Part shown: positions 1 to 6,432 of the stretch, in pieces | How the letters are laid out: each line of letters starts with the position of its first letter | Numbering within the stretch: position 1 is the first letter of the stretch | Source of the DNA: Actinomycetota bacterium | GTDB lineage: Bacteria; Actinomycetota; Actinomycetes; Nanopelagicales; Nanopelagicaceae | Length of the DNA stretch: 25,698 nt | Assembly: GCA_947503395.1 (NCBI GenBank) | Contig: CANNDP010000004.1 | Span: 1 to 25,698 of the forward strand | Direction of reading: 5' to 3' | Notes under the pieces: generated by a model | Told to the model about the DNA's origin: nothing | What the model saw: only the letters and a program-made list of their open reading frames with translations | The model's database searches: none | Position numbers and translations under genes: made by a program

Positions 1-1041
1 CAATTAGTAGCTTCGTTTACTGCATCAAAGGTGAGATGGCTTGCTGATAACGAAAAAGAAAATGCTAATAAGGTTGCTGCAATTGCTCTTCCTCATGATT
101 GGCTCTCTTGGAAACTCTCTGGAGCCAAATCTCTAGAGACTCTATTTACTGATCGCTCTGATGCATCTGGAACTGGATATTTTGATCCAGTAAAAAACGA
201 GTATTGCTTAGATATTCTGGAAACGACTATTAGAAGTAGTAAGAAAATAACTTTGCCAAAGATTATTGCCCCAAATCAGTTTGGAGCAACTAGCGTTGAT
301 TACATCCCAATAGCTGCTGGGGCTGGAGATAATGCAGGTGCAGCGCTTGGTCTCGGCGCATCTCTTGGTGATCTTGTTATCTCACTTGGAACAAGCGGTA
401 CTGCTTTTGCTGTATCAAAGAGTTCAACTCATGATTCATCTGGCGAAGTGGCTGGTTTTGCAGATGCGACCGGTAATTTTCTTCCCCTTGCTTGCACCTT
501 AAATGCTGCAAAAATATTTAATACTGTTGCAAGAAGTCTCTCGCTTTCGTTTGAAGAATTTAGCTCCCTAGCCCTCTCTGCAAAAGCTGGAGCAGAGGGT
601 TTGAGAATGATTCCTCACTTTGATGGCGAAAGGACTCCTAACAAACCACGCGCCAAAGGCTCCTTTCAAGGCATAACTCATAGCAATTTCACAAAAGAAA
701 ATATTGCCCGTGCTTCTATTGAAGGAGTTATCGCTGGAATGATTTATGCTGCAAGAGCAGTTGAACGTTTGGGAGTTAGCTATTCCAGAATTTTACTAAT
801 TGGTGGAGCTGCCAAGAATTCTGCCGTGCAGCAGATATCTGCTGACTTGTTTGGAAGAGAGATTCATATTCCAGCAATCGGTGAGTATGTGGCAGATGGC
901 GCAGCAAAACAAGCAGCCTGGGCCTTAAGTGGTAAGGGAAATCCACCTAATTGGTCGCTGGGCGAAGCTATGACAGTTTCTACTAAAGTCAGAATTAGTG
1001 GAATCGTAGAGAATTACTTTGAACTTATCTCTTTGAGCTGA
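1..1041 (+). CDS. xylB: FGGY-family carbohydrate kinase, xylulokinase-like (5' partial)
   Basis: The reading frame is open from base 1, so the gene begins upstream of the window; the GTG at 31 is an internal valine, not a start. The 346 visible residues are the C-terminal two thirds of an FGGY sugar kinase, which phosphorylates a ketose or polyol with ATP in the cytoplasm. The segment ALPHDWLSWKLSG and the following DRSDASGTGYFD are typical of xylulokinases. GAGDNAGAALG holds the conserved Asp (visible residue 110) that acts as catalytic base. SLGTSGTAF and LIGGAAKNSAVQQ are the ATP-site motifs of the C-terminal domain. The stop overlaps the convergent GH3 gene by 17 bp. Substrate assignment to D-xylulose rests on recalled motif similarity; another pentulose or a polyol-derived ketose is possible because the N-terminal sugar-binding half is missing. 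Confidence 0.85.
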   Translation, partial: QLVASFTASKVRWLADNEKENANKVAAIALPHDWLSWKLSGAKSLETLFTDRSDASGTGYFDPVKNEYCLDILETTIRSSKKITLPKIIAPNQFGATSVDYIPIAAGAGDNAGAALGLGASLGDLVISLGTSGTAFAVSKSSTHDSSGEVAGFADATGNFLPLACTLNAAKIFNTVARSLSLSFEEFSSLALSAKAGAEGLRMIPHFDGERTPNKPRAKGSFQGITHSNFTKENIARASIEGVIAGMIYAARAVERLGVSYSRILLIGGAAKNSAVQQISADLFGREIHIPAIGEYVADGAAKQAAWALSGKGNPPNWSLGEAMTVSTKVRISGIVENYFELISLS

Positions 1042-2470
1042 TAGGACTCTCTGTCAAAAAAGCTACCGCGATTTCTGAGGCAAGCGCACTTGATCCAAAA
1101 GTCCTAATAATGTTTTTAGGATTAAAACTCCAAGTCGGCCATCCCATATCAACAAATATTGCATCTGGCCTACTTCGATTGATTCGATCTAGAGCCACTA
1201 GTATTTTGTTATCTCGGAAAGCATCCCGAAAGGCCACAACCAGACAACCTTGATTGTGAGTTGAAAGATCGATGTCACTTGATTCTAATTTAACCTTAAT
1301 GCCAGCTCTTATAAATGGTCTTCGTAATCCCCAACCGACAAAGCCAGCAGCAATTGTTGGGTCAGCAGACAACTCAATTAGAGAGATCTGATCGGTTGAT
1401 AAAGAGAGATTACCTTGATAATTAACTCCAGACTTAAACTTTGAAACCTCTGGCAAAGATACTGGAGACAGATCGGTTGCAACTGGCGGTCTCCAACGCC
1501 AGATTTTCTCTGCGTTATCCTCTAATGCCTGCCTTTCAATCTCTTCCTTCTCTATAGCCTCTCGAATTGCAACCAAACTATGGTCCACAAAACTTGATTG
1601 ATCATAGAGACCGGAAAAGCAGAGTAGATCTGCGCCTGCCGATATCGCTCGAAGAGCTGAGGCATGAATTTTCTTTGTTCCTCCAAGTGCGCCCATATCT
1701 AGTGCATCGGTAACCACTAAACCTTCAAAGCCAAGGCTTTTACGTAGCAAACTCCTGGTAATCAGACTTGAGCACGAAGCCGGGGAGATGGAATCAATTG
1801 CAGCAAGCAAGATGTGCCCCATCATTATTGCCTCTACTCCATCTCCAATTGCTGAGATGAATGGCTTGAGATGGGTATTGATCAGTTCATCCATCCCGCC
1901 ATTTAGCTGAGGTAAATCGTGATGACTATCTTCTAATACCCCTCCGTGGCCAGGAAAGTGCTTAATACATGATGCGATTCCAGCGCTTCGCAAACCCTTG
2001 ACTGCACTGACTACATGCTTTGAAACTAAATCAGCATCGTTACCAAAAGAGCGAACTGCAACAATTGGATTATCACTTTGCGTTGCAACATCAGCAACTG
2101 GAGCTAGATTTAGATCAACACCAATAGACTTTAGAATTTTACCTAACTCCTTAAAGGAGCTCTCTGTTAGTTCTAAATCATTGCAACGTCCAAGAAGTGC
2201 GGGGGTTGGGAATGGGCTTCCTTCAGGAACAAATAGACGAGTTACATCACCACCTTCCTCATCTAAAGAAATAATAATATTTGGCGAGATAGCCCTGATC
2301 TTAAGAATTAACTCGCGCGTTACATCTAAAGATGGACAGTTTGAACTAAATAGAGTTATTCCTCCAAGCCCGTTTTCAAGATATTTAAAAATCCAATCCG
2401 GAATCTCCGTGCCGCCGAATCCAGGAGAAAAGTGGGCCAATATTGCTTTCTCGGTATTATTGAATTTCAT
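1025..2470 (-). CDS. dasD: Cytoplasmic beta-N-acetylhexosaminidase, GH3 (DasD/NagZ-like)
   Basis: A 481-residue glycoside hydrolase family 3 enzyme that should release N-acetylglucosamine from chitobiose or muropeptide-type substrates. Diagnostic motifs are LDEEGGDVTRL (69-79), KHFPGHG (170-176), the DSHHDLP loop (181-187) carrying the Asp-His dyad used by NagZ-type members, and TDALDMGAL with the nucleophile Asp255. A further ~200-residue C-terminal region follows. There is no signal peptide or membrane segment, so it acts inside the cell on imported sugar. I chose the ATG at 2470: it overlaps the upstream permease stop as ATGA with AAAGG just before it, whereas a longer frame starting at 2581 would run 37 residues back into the permease gene. 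As last gene of the transporter operon it occupies the position of Streptomyces dasD. A peptidoglycan-recycling NagZ is the alternative role. Confidence 0.88.
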   Translation of the reverse strand: MKFNNTEKAILAHFSPGFGGTEIPDWIFKYLENGLGGITLFSSNCPSLDVTRELILKIRAISPNIIISLDEEGGDVTRLFVPEGSPFPTPALLGRCNDLELTESSFKELGKILKSIGVDLNLAPVADVATQSDNPIVAVRSFGNDADLVSKHVVSAVKGLRSAGIASCIKHFPGHGGVLEDSHHDLPQLNGGMDELINTHLKPFISAIGDGVEAIMMGHILLAAIDSISPASCSSLITRSLLRKSLGFEGLVVTDALDMGALGGTKKIHASALRAISAGADLLCFSGLYDQSSFVDHSLVAIREAIEKEEIERQALEDNAEKIWRWRPPVATDLSPVSLPEVSKFKSGVNYQGNLSLSTDQISLIELSADPTIAAGFVGWGLRRPFIRAGIKVKLESSDIDLSTHNQGCLVVAFRDAFRDNKILVALDRINRSRPDAIFVDMGWPTWSFNPKNIIRTFGSSALASEIAVAFLTESPISSKR

Positions 2471-3291
2471 CCTTTCACAGCTCCTGCCGTGACACCTGTA
2501 GCAATTCGCTTCTGAATTAGTGAGAAGAAAATTACAACTGGAATAGCTGTGACTGTGGATGCTGCCATTAATGGGCCCCAATCGGTGCCGGTTCTAGTCG
2601 TAAAACCAGCAAGCCAAACTGGCAGGGTGAGGTTTTCTTGACTCTGCATAATTATGTAGGCCAACAAAAACTCATTCCAAGCTTGTATAAATGCAAATAT
2701 TGCGGTGGCAACCAATCCTGGAGCCATTAATGGCAAGAGGACATGGCGATAAGCCTGAACTCTCGTGCAACCATCAACTAGGGCAGCCTCTTCGATGTCT
2801 GTTGGAATATTGGCTAGAAAACCCCTCAAAGTCCAAATAGTGAAAGGCAAAATGAATGCCACATAGGTAAGCGCTAATCCTCCTATGGTGTTTGTTAGTT
2901 GGAGTCGAGTCAATAGCAGGAATAGCGGAATTATCAGGGCAGATAGCGGAAGCATCTGCACAATAAGCAACGCTGAGATAAAGCTTCGCTTACCGGTAAA
3001 TTTAGTGCGTGCTATTGCAACACTTGCGAAAGTTGCTAAAAACAACGAGATAGCAACGGTGATAAGCACGACAATCAAACTATTTCTTAGACTGGTGTAG
3101 AAGCCCTCTCTTGAAAAAGCATTCTGGTAATTCTCGATAGTAAAAGATCTCGGCAAAATTGTGGGTTCAGTCGAAAGTACATCTTGGCGATTCTTAAATG
3201 ATGTAGTGACCATCCAATAAACTGGAAACCCCATAAAGATTATGGCAAAGAAACCAGAGATATTTGCATAAATCGAACTCTTTCTATGCAT
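2467..3291 (-). CDS. dasC: ABC sugar transporter permease (MalG/DasC-like)
   Basis: A 274-residue inner-membrane permease of the carbohydrate uptake class 1 family, with six predicted hydrophobic segments and the cytoplasmic EAA loop (EEAALVDGCTRVQAYRHVLLP) that docks on the ATPase. It should pair with the permease encoded just upstream to form the translocation channel. Three in-frame starts are possible, at 3303 (TTG), 3297 (ATG) and 3291 (ATG). I chose 3291 because GGAG at 3298-3301 sits 6 nt before it and it leaves only an 8-bp overlap with the upstream stop. Its own stop overlaps the GH3 start in an ATGA, which indicates translational coupling. Substrate is inferred from context: a divergent DasR-type regulator, an operator and the GH3 enzyme suggest N,N'-diacetylchitobiose or GlcNAc. 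Confidence 0.85.
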   Translation of the reverse strand: MHRKSSIYANISGFFAIIFMGFPVYWMVTTSFKNRQDVLSTEPTILPRSFTIENYQNAFSREGFYTSLRNSLIVVLITVAISLFLATFASVAIARTKFTGKRSFISALLIVQMLPLSALIIPLFLLLTRLQLTNTIGGLALTYVAFILPFTIWTLRGFLANIPTDIEEAALVDGCTRVQAYRHVLLPLMAPGLVATAIFAFIQAWNEFLLAYIIMQSQENLTLPVWLAGFTTRTGTDWGPLMAASTVTAIPVVIFFSLIQKRIATGVTAGAVKG

Positions 3292-4201
3292 TGCCATCTC
3301 CAATCTGAACCATTTTCTTTATGTAGAACCAGGTGACACCTAATAATGAGAAAATCATCAAAAGGGCAATCGCAGCGCCCATCCCGTATTCACTCAAGCC
3401 AAAAGACTTTTCAAAAGCATAAATTGCCATCGTGTAATACTCAGAGGCCGGTCGGTTATCAAGAAGTACCCAGATTTGGGTAAAGACTTGAAAGTCCCAG
3501 ATTATGGAAAGGCTTATTAGAATTACATAAATAGGAAGAAGTATTGGAAGAATTACAGATCTAAATATTTGCCTAGAGTTTGCGCCATCAATTGCAGCTG
3601 CCTCCAGGAGCTCTTTTGGAACTTGAGTTAAAGCCGCATAAATACTGATTGTTATAAATGGGATAGCGCCCCAAACCACAACTCCGCCAATAATTGAAAA
3701 CCCTGAAAAGGTATTGGTAAACCAATTACGTTGGGCAAAGTCAAAACCAAGACGATTAATAGTTGAGGTAATGATGCTAAATTCAAAGGAAAACATCCAC
3801 TTCCAAATCGAAATACCGACTAGAGCAGGTATTGCCCAGACCAGAATGAGAGTGGTATTAAGTAACCATCTAAGTATGGTGTTCATTCGAAGCATCAAAT
3901 GAGCTAACCAAGCACCAATTACTATTGAAGCAGCAACCATGGCAAAGGTGAAAATGAATGTTCTGCGCAAGACTGTCCAGAACTCTGGATCTTTTAGCAG
4001 TGCTTGAAAGTTTTCAAAGCCAACCCAAGTTGGAATTCCAGAAACAATTTCCGCAAGGCCAAATTGCTGAAAACTGAGAGTTATGAGTCGAAATACCGGG
4101 AAGCCTAAGATAAGAAGAATCACGGCCAGCGCAGGAGTAATTAAGAGATAGGGCCATAAATTCTTCTTTGGTCCTAGCCTAAATTTTGTTGCGCTAGACA
4201 T
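3284..4201 (-). CDS. dasB: ABC sugar transporter permease (MalF/DasB-like)
   Basis: A 305-residue permease of the MalF class with six predicted transmembrane segments, a long extracellular segment after the first, and an EAA loop (LLEAAAIDGANSRQIFRSVILP). It forms the heterodimeric channel with the downstream permease. The start ATG at 4201 follows a 93-bp gap after the binding-protein stop, and this gap contains a strong stem-loop. Order binding protein, MalF-type, MalG-type is the standard one for CUT1 importers. No nucleotide-binding subunit is encoded in the window; actinobacterial CUT1 systems commonly share the ATPase MsiK encoded elsewhere. The sugar is inferred from the regulator and hydrolase rather than from this protein. 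Confidence 0.85.
   Translation of the reverse strand: MSSATKFRLGPKKNLWPYLLITPALAVILLILGFPVFRLITLSFQQFGLAEIVSGIPTWVGFENFQALLKDPEFWTVLRRTFIFTFAMVAASIVIGAWLAHLMLRMNTILRWLLNTTLILVWAIPALVGISIWKWMFSFEFSIITSTINRLGFDFAQRNWFTNTFSGFSIIGGVVVWGAIPFITISIYAALTQVPKELLEAAAIDGANSRQIFRSVILPILLPIYVILISLSIIWDFQVFTQIWVLLDNRPASEYYTMAIYAFEKSFGLSEYGMGAAIALLMIFSLLGVTWFYIKKMVQIGDGNA
3298..3301 (-). promoter_or_regulatory. Shine-Dalgarno deciding the start of the second permease
   Basis: GGAG on the minus strand lies 6 nt upstream of the ATG at 3291 and inside the 3' end of the preceding permease gene. It favours that ATG over the in-frame TTG at 3303 and ATG at 3297. Confidence 0.55.
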
Positions 4202-4233
4202 GAAATTTGAAACCTACTTCCCAATAAATGAGT

Positions 4234-4267
4234 GGAGAGTGGAGCGCCCTCGACGCTACCACTCTCC
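4234..4267 (-). other. Intercistronic stem-loop after the binding-protein gene
   Basis: The arms 4234-4242 and 4259-4267 pair perfectly (9 bp), and 4243-4246 continue the stem with 4254-4257 if A4258 is bulged, giving 13 bp with a 7-nt loop. On the minus strand no U-run follows it, so it is unlikely to be a full terminator. Its place, just after the solute-binding protein gene and before the permeases, is where many ABC operons carry a structure that stabilises the upstream mRNA and lowers permease expression. That function is inferred. Confidence 0.6.
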
Positions 4268-4294
4268 TTATACCTCGTTAGGAGTTTTTTACCG

Positions 4295-5542
4295 CTAGTT
4301 CAGCAGTTTTGTAATCTCCGCAGATGCATCTTTAGCTGCTTGCGCAACTGTCTTCTTTCCTGTTGCGATATCAGAGAGCATGGTTTGCAGAACGTTTGCG
4401 TTCTCAACATTTACCCACTTCTCTGCTGCAGGAACGAACCAGGTTGAGCTGGCACCCTTGGCAACTTGAGCATTTCCACCCTTAACTAGAGTCAACATGC
4501 TGGTGTTGTTAGGAAGATTGCCAACTTTGACAATCTCTCGCATTGCTTGGCCTGATGTGAATGACTTGATCCAATAGACGCCCCAGTCAGGATTTTTTGC
4601 CTTTGCTGGAACACCGAGATTTGATCCACCTAGGAATGCTGGCATGTATTCACCAGCGCGAATTGAAGGCATTGGGAAGAAAGCGCCCTTTTGAGGAGCA
4701 ATACAGCATGTTTCCCAACCATTTGAGTAGCTCATCGCAACGTTTCCGCCTGCGAAGACCTCCCATTGACCACCCTCATCGCCAGACTTGTCGGCTTTGG
4801 AGTATTTATCAACGATATTTTTCCAGCGAGTTAATCCTTCAATGGATGCTGCTGAATCTAGTGAGCCTTTCCACTTTCCAGCTTCCTGGACTGCAATAGC
4901 TCCCTTTGAGTCATAAACAAAGCCCATTGCTGCATACCAGTACTTACCTGGCATATAGACAGCCGAGAACTTAGAGTTAGAAGAATTTGCTGCCATTAGC
5001 TTATCTGCAGCAGCAGTAAATTGCTCATAAGTTTTTGGAGCTTTGATTTTTAACGAAGTGAATAGATCAGTGCGATACATAACTGCCCGTGATCCAGCAT
5101 AGTAAGGAACTGCATAGAGCTTACTGTTATAACTTCCAGCTTCTTCTAGGCCTTTAAGCCAGTTGGTGCTATATGCAAATTGGCTCTTCGAACTGCTTAG
5201 ATCCTTAAGAGCACCCGCAGCTGAATATTTAAGAACTTGAGTATTACCAAATTCAAATACATCTGGCGTATTTCCAGCTACTAGGGCTGCATCAAGTTTC
5301 TTAAGTGAATCGCCCCAGGTCTGATATTGGATATCAACCTTTACATTTGGATATTTTGAATTAAACATCTTATTTGCACGATCAACTGCTGCTGGCCAAG
5401 ACTTTGCATCTCCTTGAATCCAGACAGTTACTGTTCCGCTATCTTTCGGTGCAGCACTTGCTGTGCTCGCGCCAAGAAATAGCGAGCTGACAAGCGCCAT
5501 CGAAGAAATAATGGCGATAACTTTTTTGCGCGTAATGCGCAT
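4295..5542 (-). CDS. dasA: Extracellular sugar-binding protein of ABC importer (DasA-like)
   Basis: A 415-residue family 1 solute-binding protein that captures the sugar outside the membrane and delivers it to the two permeases encoded downstream. Residues 1-30 are a classical signal peptide: RKK near the N-terminus, a hydrophobic core, and a TASA|AP signal peptidase I site. There is no lipobox cysteine, unlike most Gram-positive binding proteins of this family. The mature part begins TVTVWIQGD, and contains DVFEFGNTQ and a vicinal cysteine pair (ETCCIAP) that could form a disulphide. The start ATG at 5542 has GGGAGG at 5549-5554 six nt upstream. The gene is first in its operon and divergent from a DasR-type regulator, which points to chitobiose or GlcNAc, though the sequence itself does not prove the ligand. 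Confidence 0.85.
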   Translation of the reverse strand: MRITRKKVIAIISSMALVSSLFLGASTASAAPKDSGTVTVWIQGDAKSWPAAVDRANKMFNSKYPNVKVDIQYQTWGDSLKKLDAALVAGNTPDVFEFGNTQVLKYSAAGALKDLSSSKSQFAYSTNWLKGLEEAGSYNSKLYAVPYYAGSRAVMYRTDLFTSLKIKAPKTYEQFTAAADKLMAANSSNSKFSAVYMPGKYWYAAMGFVYDSKGAIAVQEAGKWKGSLDSAASIEGLTRWKNIVDKYSKADKSGDEGGQWEVFAGGNVAMSYSNGWETCCIAPQKGAFFPMPSIRAGEYMPAFLGGSNLGVPAKAKNPDWGVYWIKSFTSGQAMREIVKVGNLPNNTSMLTLVKGGNAQVAKGASSTWFVPAAEKWVNVENANVLQTMLSDIATGKKTVAQAAKDASAEITKLLN

Positions 5543-5548
5543 GAGGGA

Positions 5549-5554
5549 CCTCCC
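5549..5554 (-). promoter_or_regulatory. Ribosome-binding site of the binding-protein gene
   Basis: GGGAGG on the minus strand, 6 nt before the ATG at 5542. It is one of the strongest Shine-Dalgarno sequences in the window, as expected for an abundant binding protein. Confidence 0.65.
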
Positions 5555-5596
5555 GTTTAGAGCTACCTGCTGGCAATTCCAACAGGTTCTTAGTAG

Positions 5597-5612
5597 GTTG
5601 GTCTAGTCCAAT
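5597..5612. promoter_or_regulatory. DasR-type (dre-like) operator
   Basis: The near-palindrome GTTGGTCTAGTCCAAT lies between the divergent regulator and transporter genes. Against the published Streptomyces dre consensus ACTGGTCTAGACCACT it matches 12 of 16 bases, and 11 of the 12 core bases TGGTCTAGACCA. It is centred about 62 bp upstream of the binding-protein start and about 98 bp upstream of the regulator start, placing it to repress both promoters. The match is read directly; binding by the neighbouring GntR protein is inferred. Confidence 0.75.
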
Positions 5613-5624
5613 TTTGGTCAAAAT
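5611..5624. promoter_or_regulatory. Second inverted repeat abutting the operator
   Basis: ATTTTG-GT-CAAAAT is a 6-bp inverted repeat with a 2-nt centre that shares its first base with the flank of the dre-like site. On the minus strand it contains TTGACC, a possible -35 element for the transporter operon, although no convincing -10 stands at 17-18 nt. It may be a second regulator site or simply promoter sequence. Confidence 0.4.
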
Positions 5625-5632
5625 GCTAGTAT
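5624..5632 (+). promoter_or_regulatory. Candidate extended -10 of the GntR regulator gene
   Basis: TGCTAGTAT has the TG-N-TANNNT pattern of an extended -10 hexamer and lies just downstream of the operator. Transcription from about 5639 would give a leader of roughly 60 nt before the GTG at 5702. No good -35 is seen at the right distance, which an extended -10 can tolerate. Confidence 0.4.
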
Positions 5633-5673
5633 CCGACAGGTTTTTCTCGCAATTGTTATGGAATCGGTATCTC

Positions 5674-5691
5674 CTCCCTTGAAAAGGGGAG
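5674..5691 (+). other. Leader hairpin with GAAA loop before the regulator start
   Basis: Bases 5674-5680 pair with 5685-5691 (7 bp including one G-U) around the tetraloop GAAA at 5681-5684. The 3' arm contains GGGGAG, the likeliest Shine-Dalgarno for the GTG at 5702, so folding could limit translation. The alternative G-rich stretch 5697-5701 next to the start remains unpaired. Function is inferred only. Confidence 0.4.
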
Positions 5692-5701
5692 AAAAAGGGG
5701 G

Positions 5702-6415
5702 GTGGGGGCTTTGGCCAAGGAGGAGTTCCTAAAACCTGTTCGCATCTCTGAATTGATTCACGCTGACCTTTCAGAGCTTGCGATCCACGAGGTGATTCCA
5801 ACTGAGAGACAGATGGCTGAGCACTTTGGAGTCTCACGAGTGACTATCCAAAAAGCGCTAAAGATTTTAGAACGTTCTGGATTTATTTATAGGAGACAAG
5901 GCTCTGGAACGTTTGTCGCTCCTCGTCGCGATACGCATCACCATAGCCTTAGGTCCTTTAGTGAAGAACTCGCGCTGAGAGGAATCGAGTATAAAACTTC
6001 AGTTTTGGATGTCAGGTTAATTGAGAGCCCTGAATCGATAGATTCGACTTGGGCAAAAGTTACCGAGCCGTCTTATCGTATTGAGAGAGTTCGAACAAAC
6101 AAAAAAGTAGCTCTCTCTTGGGAAGTTTCATATGTAAAAGCTAGATTTGCTCCTGGGCTTGATAAAGAAATTCTTTCAGGATCTTTATACAAACTCCTTT
6201 CAGAAAATTATGGGCAGGTTGTCGAGAGCGCTGACGAAGAAATTTCATCACTACTTATTGAAGATGAAATCTCAACTAAGTTATCAGTATTGGCTGGCAC
6301 TCCAGCAATCGAAATTCAAAGAAAAGCTTTTAACAGACGAGGCGATTGCCTTGAGACAGCAAGGGCAATACGACCAAGCGGCAAAGAGTTTTTGAAATAC
6401 AGTGTTAGACGCTAA
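5702..6415 (+). CDS. dasR: GntR-family (HutC subfamily) regulator, DasR-like
   Basis: A 237-residue transcription factor. Residues 13-73 form the winged helix-turn-helix of the GntR family, with the hallmark run PTERQMAEHFGVSRVTIQKA and wing motif RRQGSGTFV. Residues from about 83 to the end form a UTRA effector domain, which in DasR and NagR binds a phosphorylated amino sugar such as GlcN-6-P. It is divergent from the importer operon, and a dre-like operator lies between them, so it probably represses both the transporter genes and itself until amino sugar enters the cell. The start is uncertain: GTG at 5702 (GGGGAG 10 nt upstream) or TTG at 5711; conserved homology begins near residue 12 either way. 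The same layout, dasR divergent from dasA, exists in Streptomyces. Another HutC-type specificity is possible if the operator proves coincidental. Confidence 0.82.
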   Translation: MGALAKEEFLKPVRISELIHADLSELAIHEVIPTERQMAEHFGVSRVTIQKALKILERSGFIYRRQGSGTFVAPRRDTHHHSLRSFSEELALRGIEYKTSVLDVRLIESPESIDSTWAKVTEPSYRIERVRTNKKVALSWEVSYVKARFAPGLDKEILSGSLYKLLSENYGQVVESADEEISSLLIEDEISTKLSVLAGTPAIEIQRKAFNRRGDCLETARAIRPSGKEFLKYSVRR

Positions 6416-6432
6416 AAACCCTTTATCACCAT

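Noticed and set aside
31..33. GTG as true start of the FGGY kinase
   Set aside because: The frame continues to base 1 with family-like residues and the protein would lack its N-terminal sugar-binding half.
1998..2492. Long open frame on the plus strand opposite the GH3 gene
   Set aside because: It is antisense to a gene with intact catalytic motifs, shows no recognisable domain and has low-complexity composition typical of a shadow frame.
2471..2581. N-terminal extension of the GH3 enzyme from an ATG at 2581
   Set aside because: It would overlap the permease by 115 bp and encodes cysteine/serine-rich sequence unlike the family; the ATGA-coupled ATG at 2470 is better.
4234..4267. Stem-loop as a rho-independent terminator
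   Set aside because: No run of U follows on the minus strand, and the permease genes directly downstream lack a separate promoter that I can see.
5439..5837. Minus-strand open frame spanning the divergent intergenic region
   Set aside because: It overlaps the signal-peptide region of the binding protein and the regulator start, crosses the operator and has no coding-like composition.
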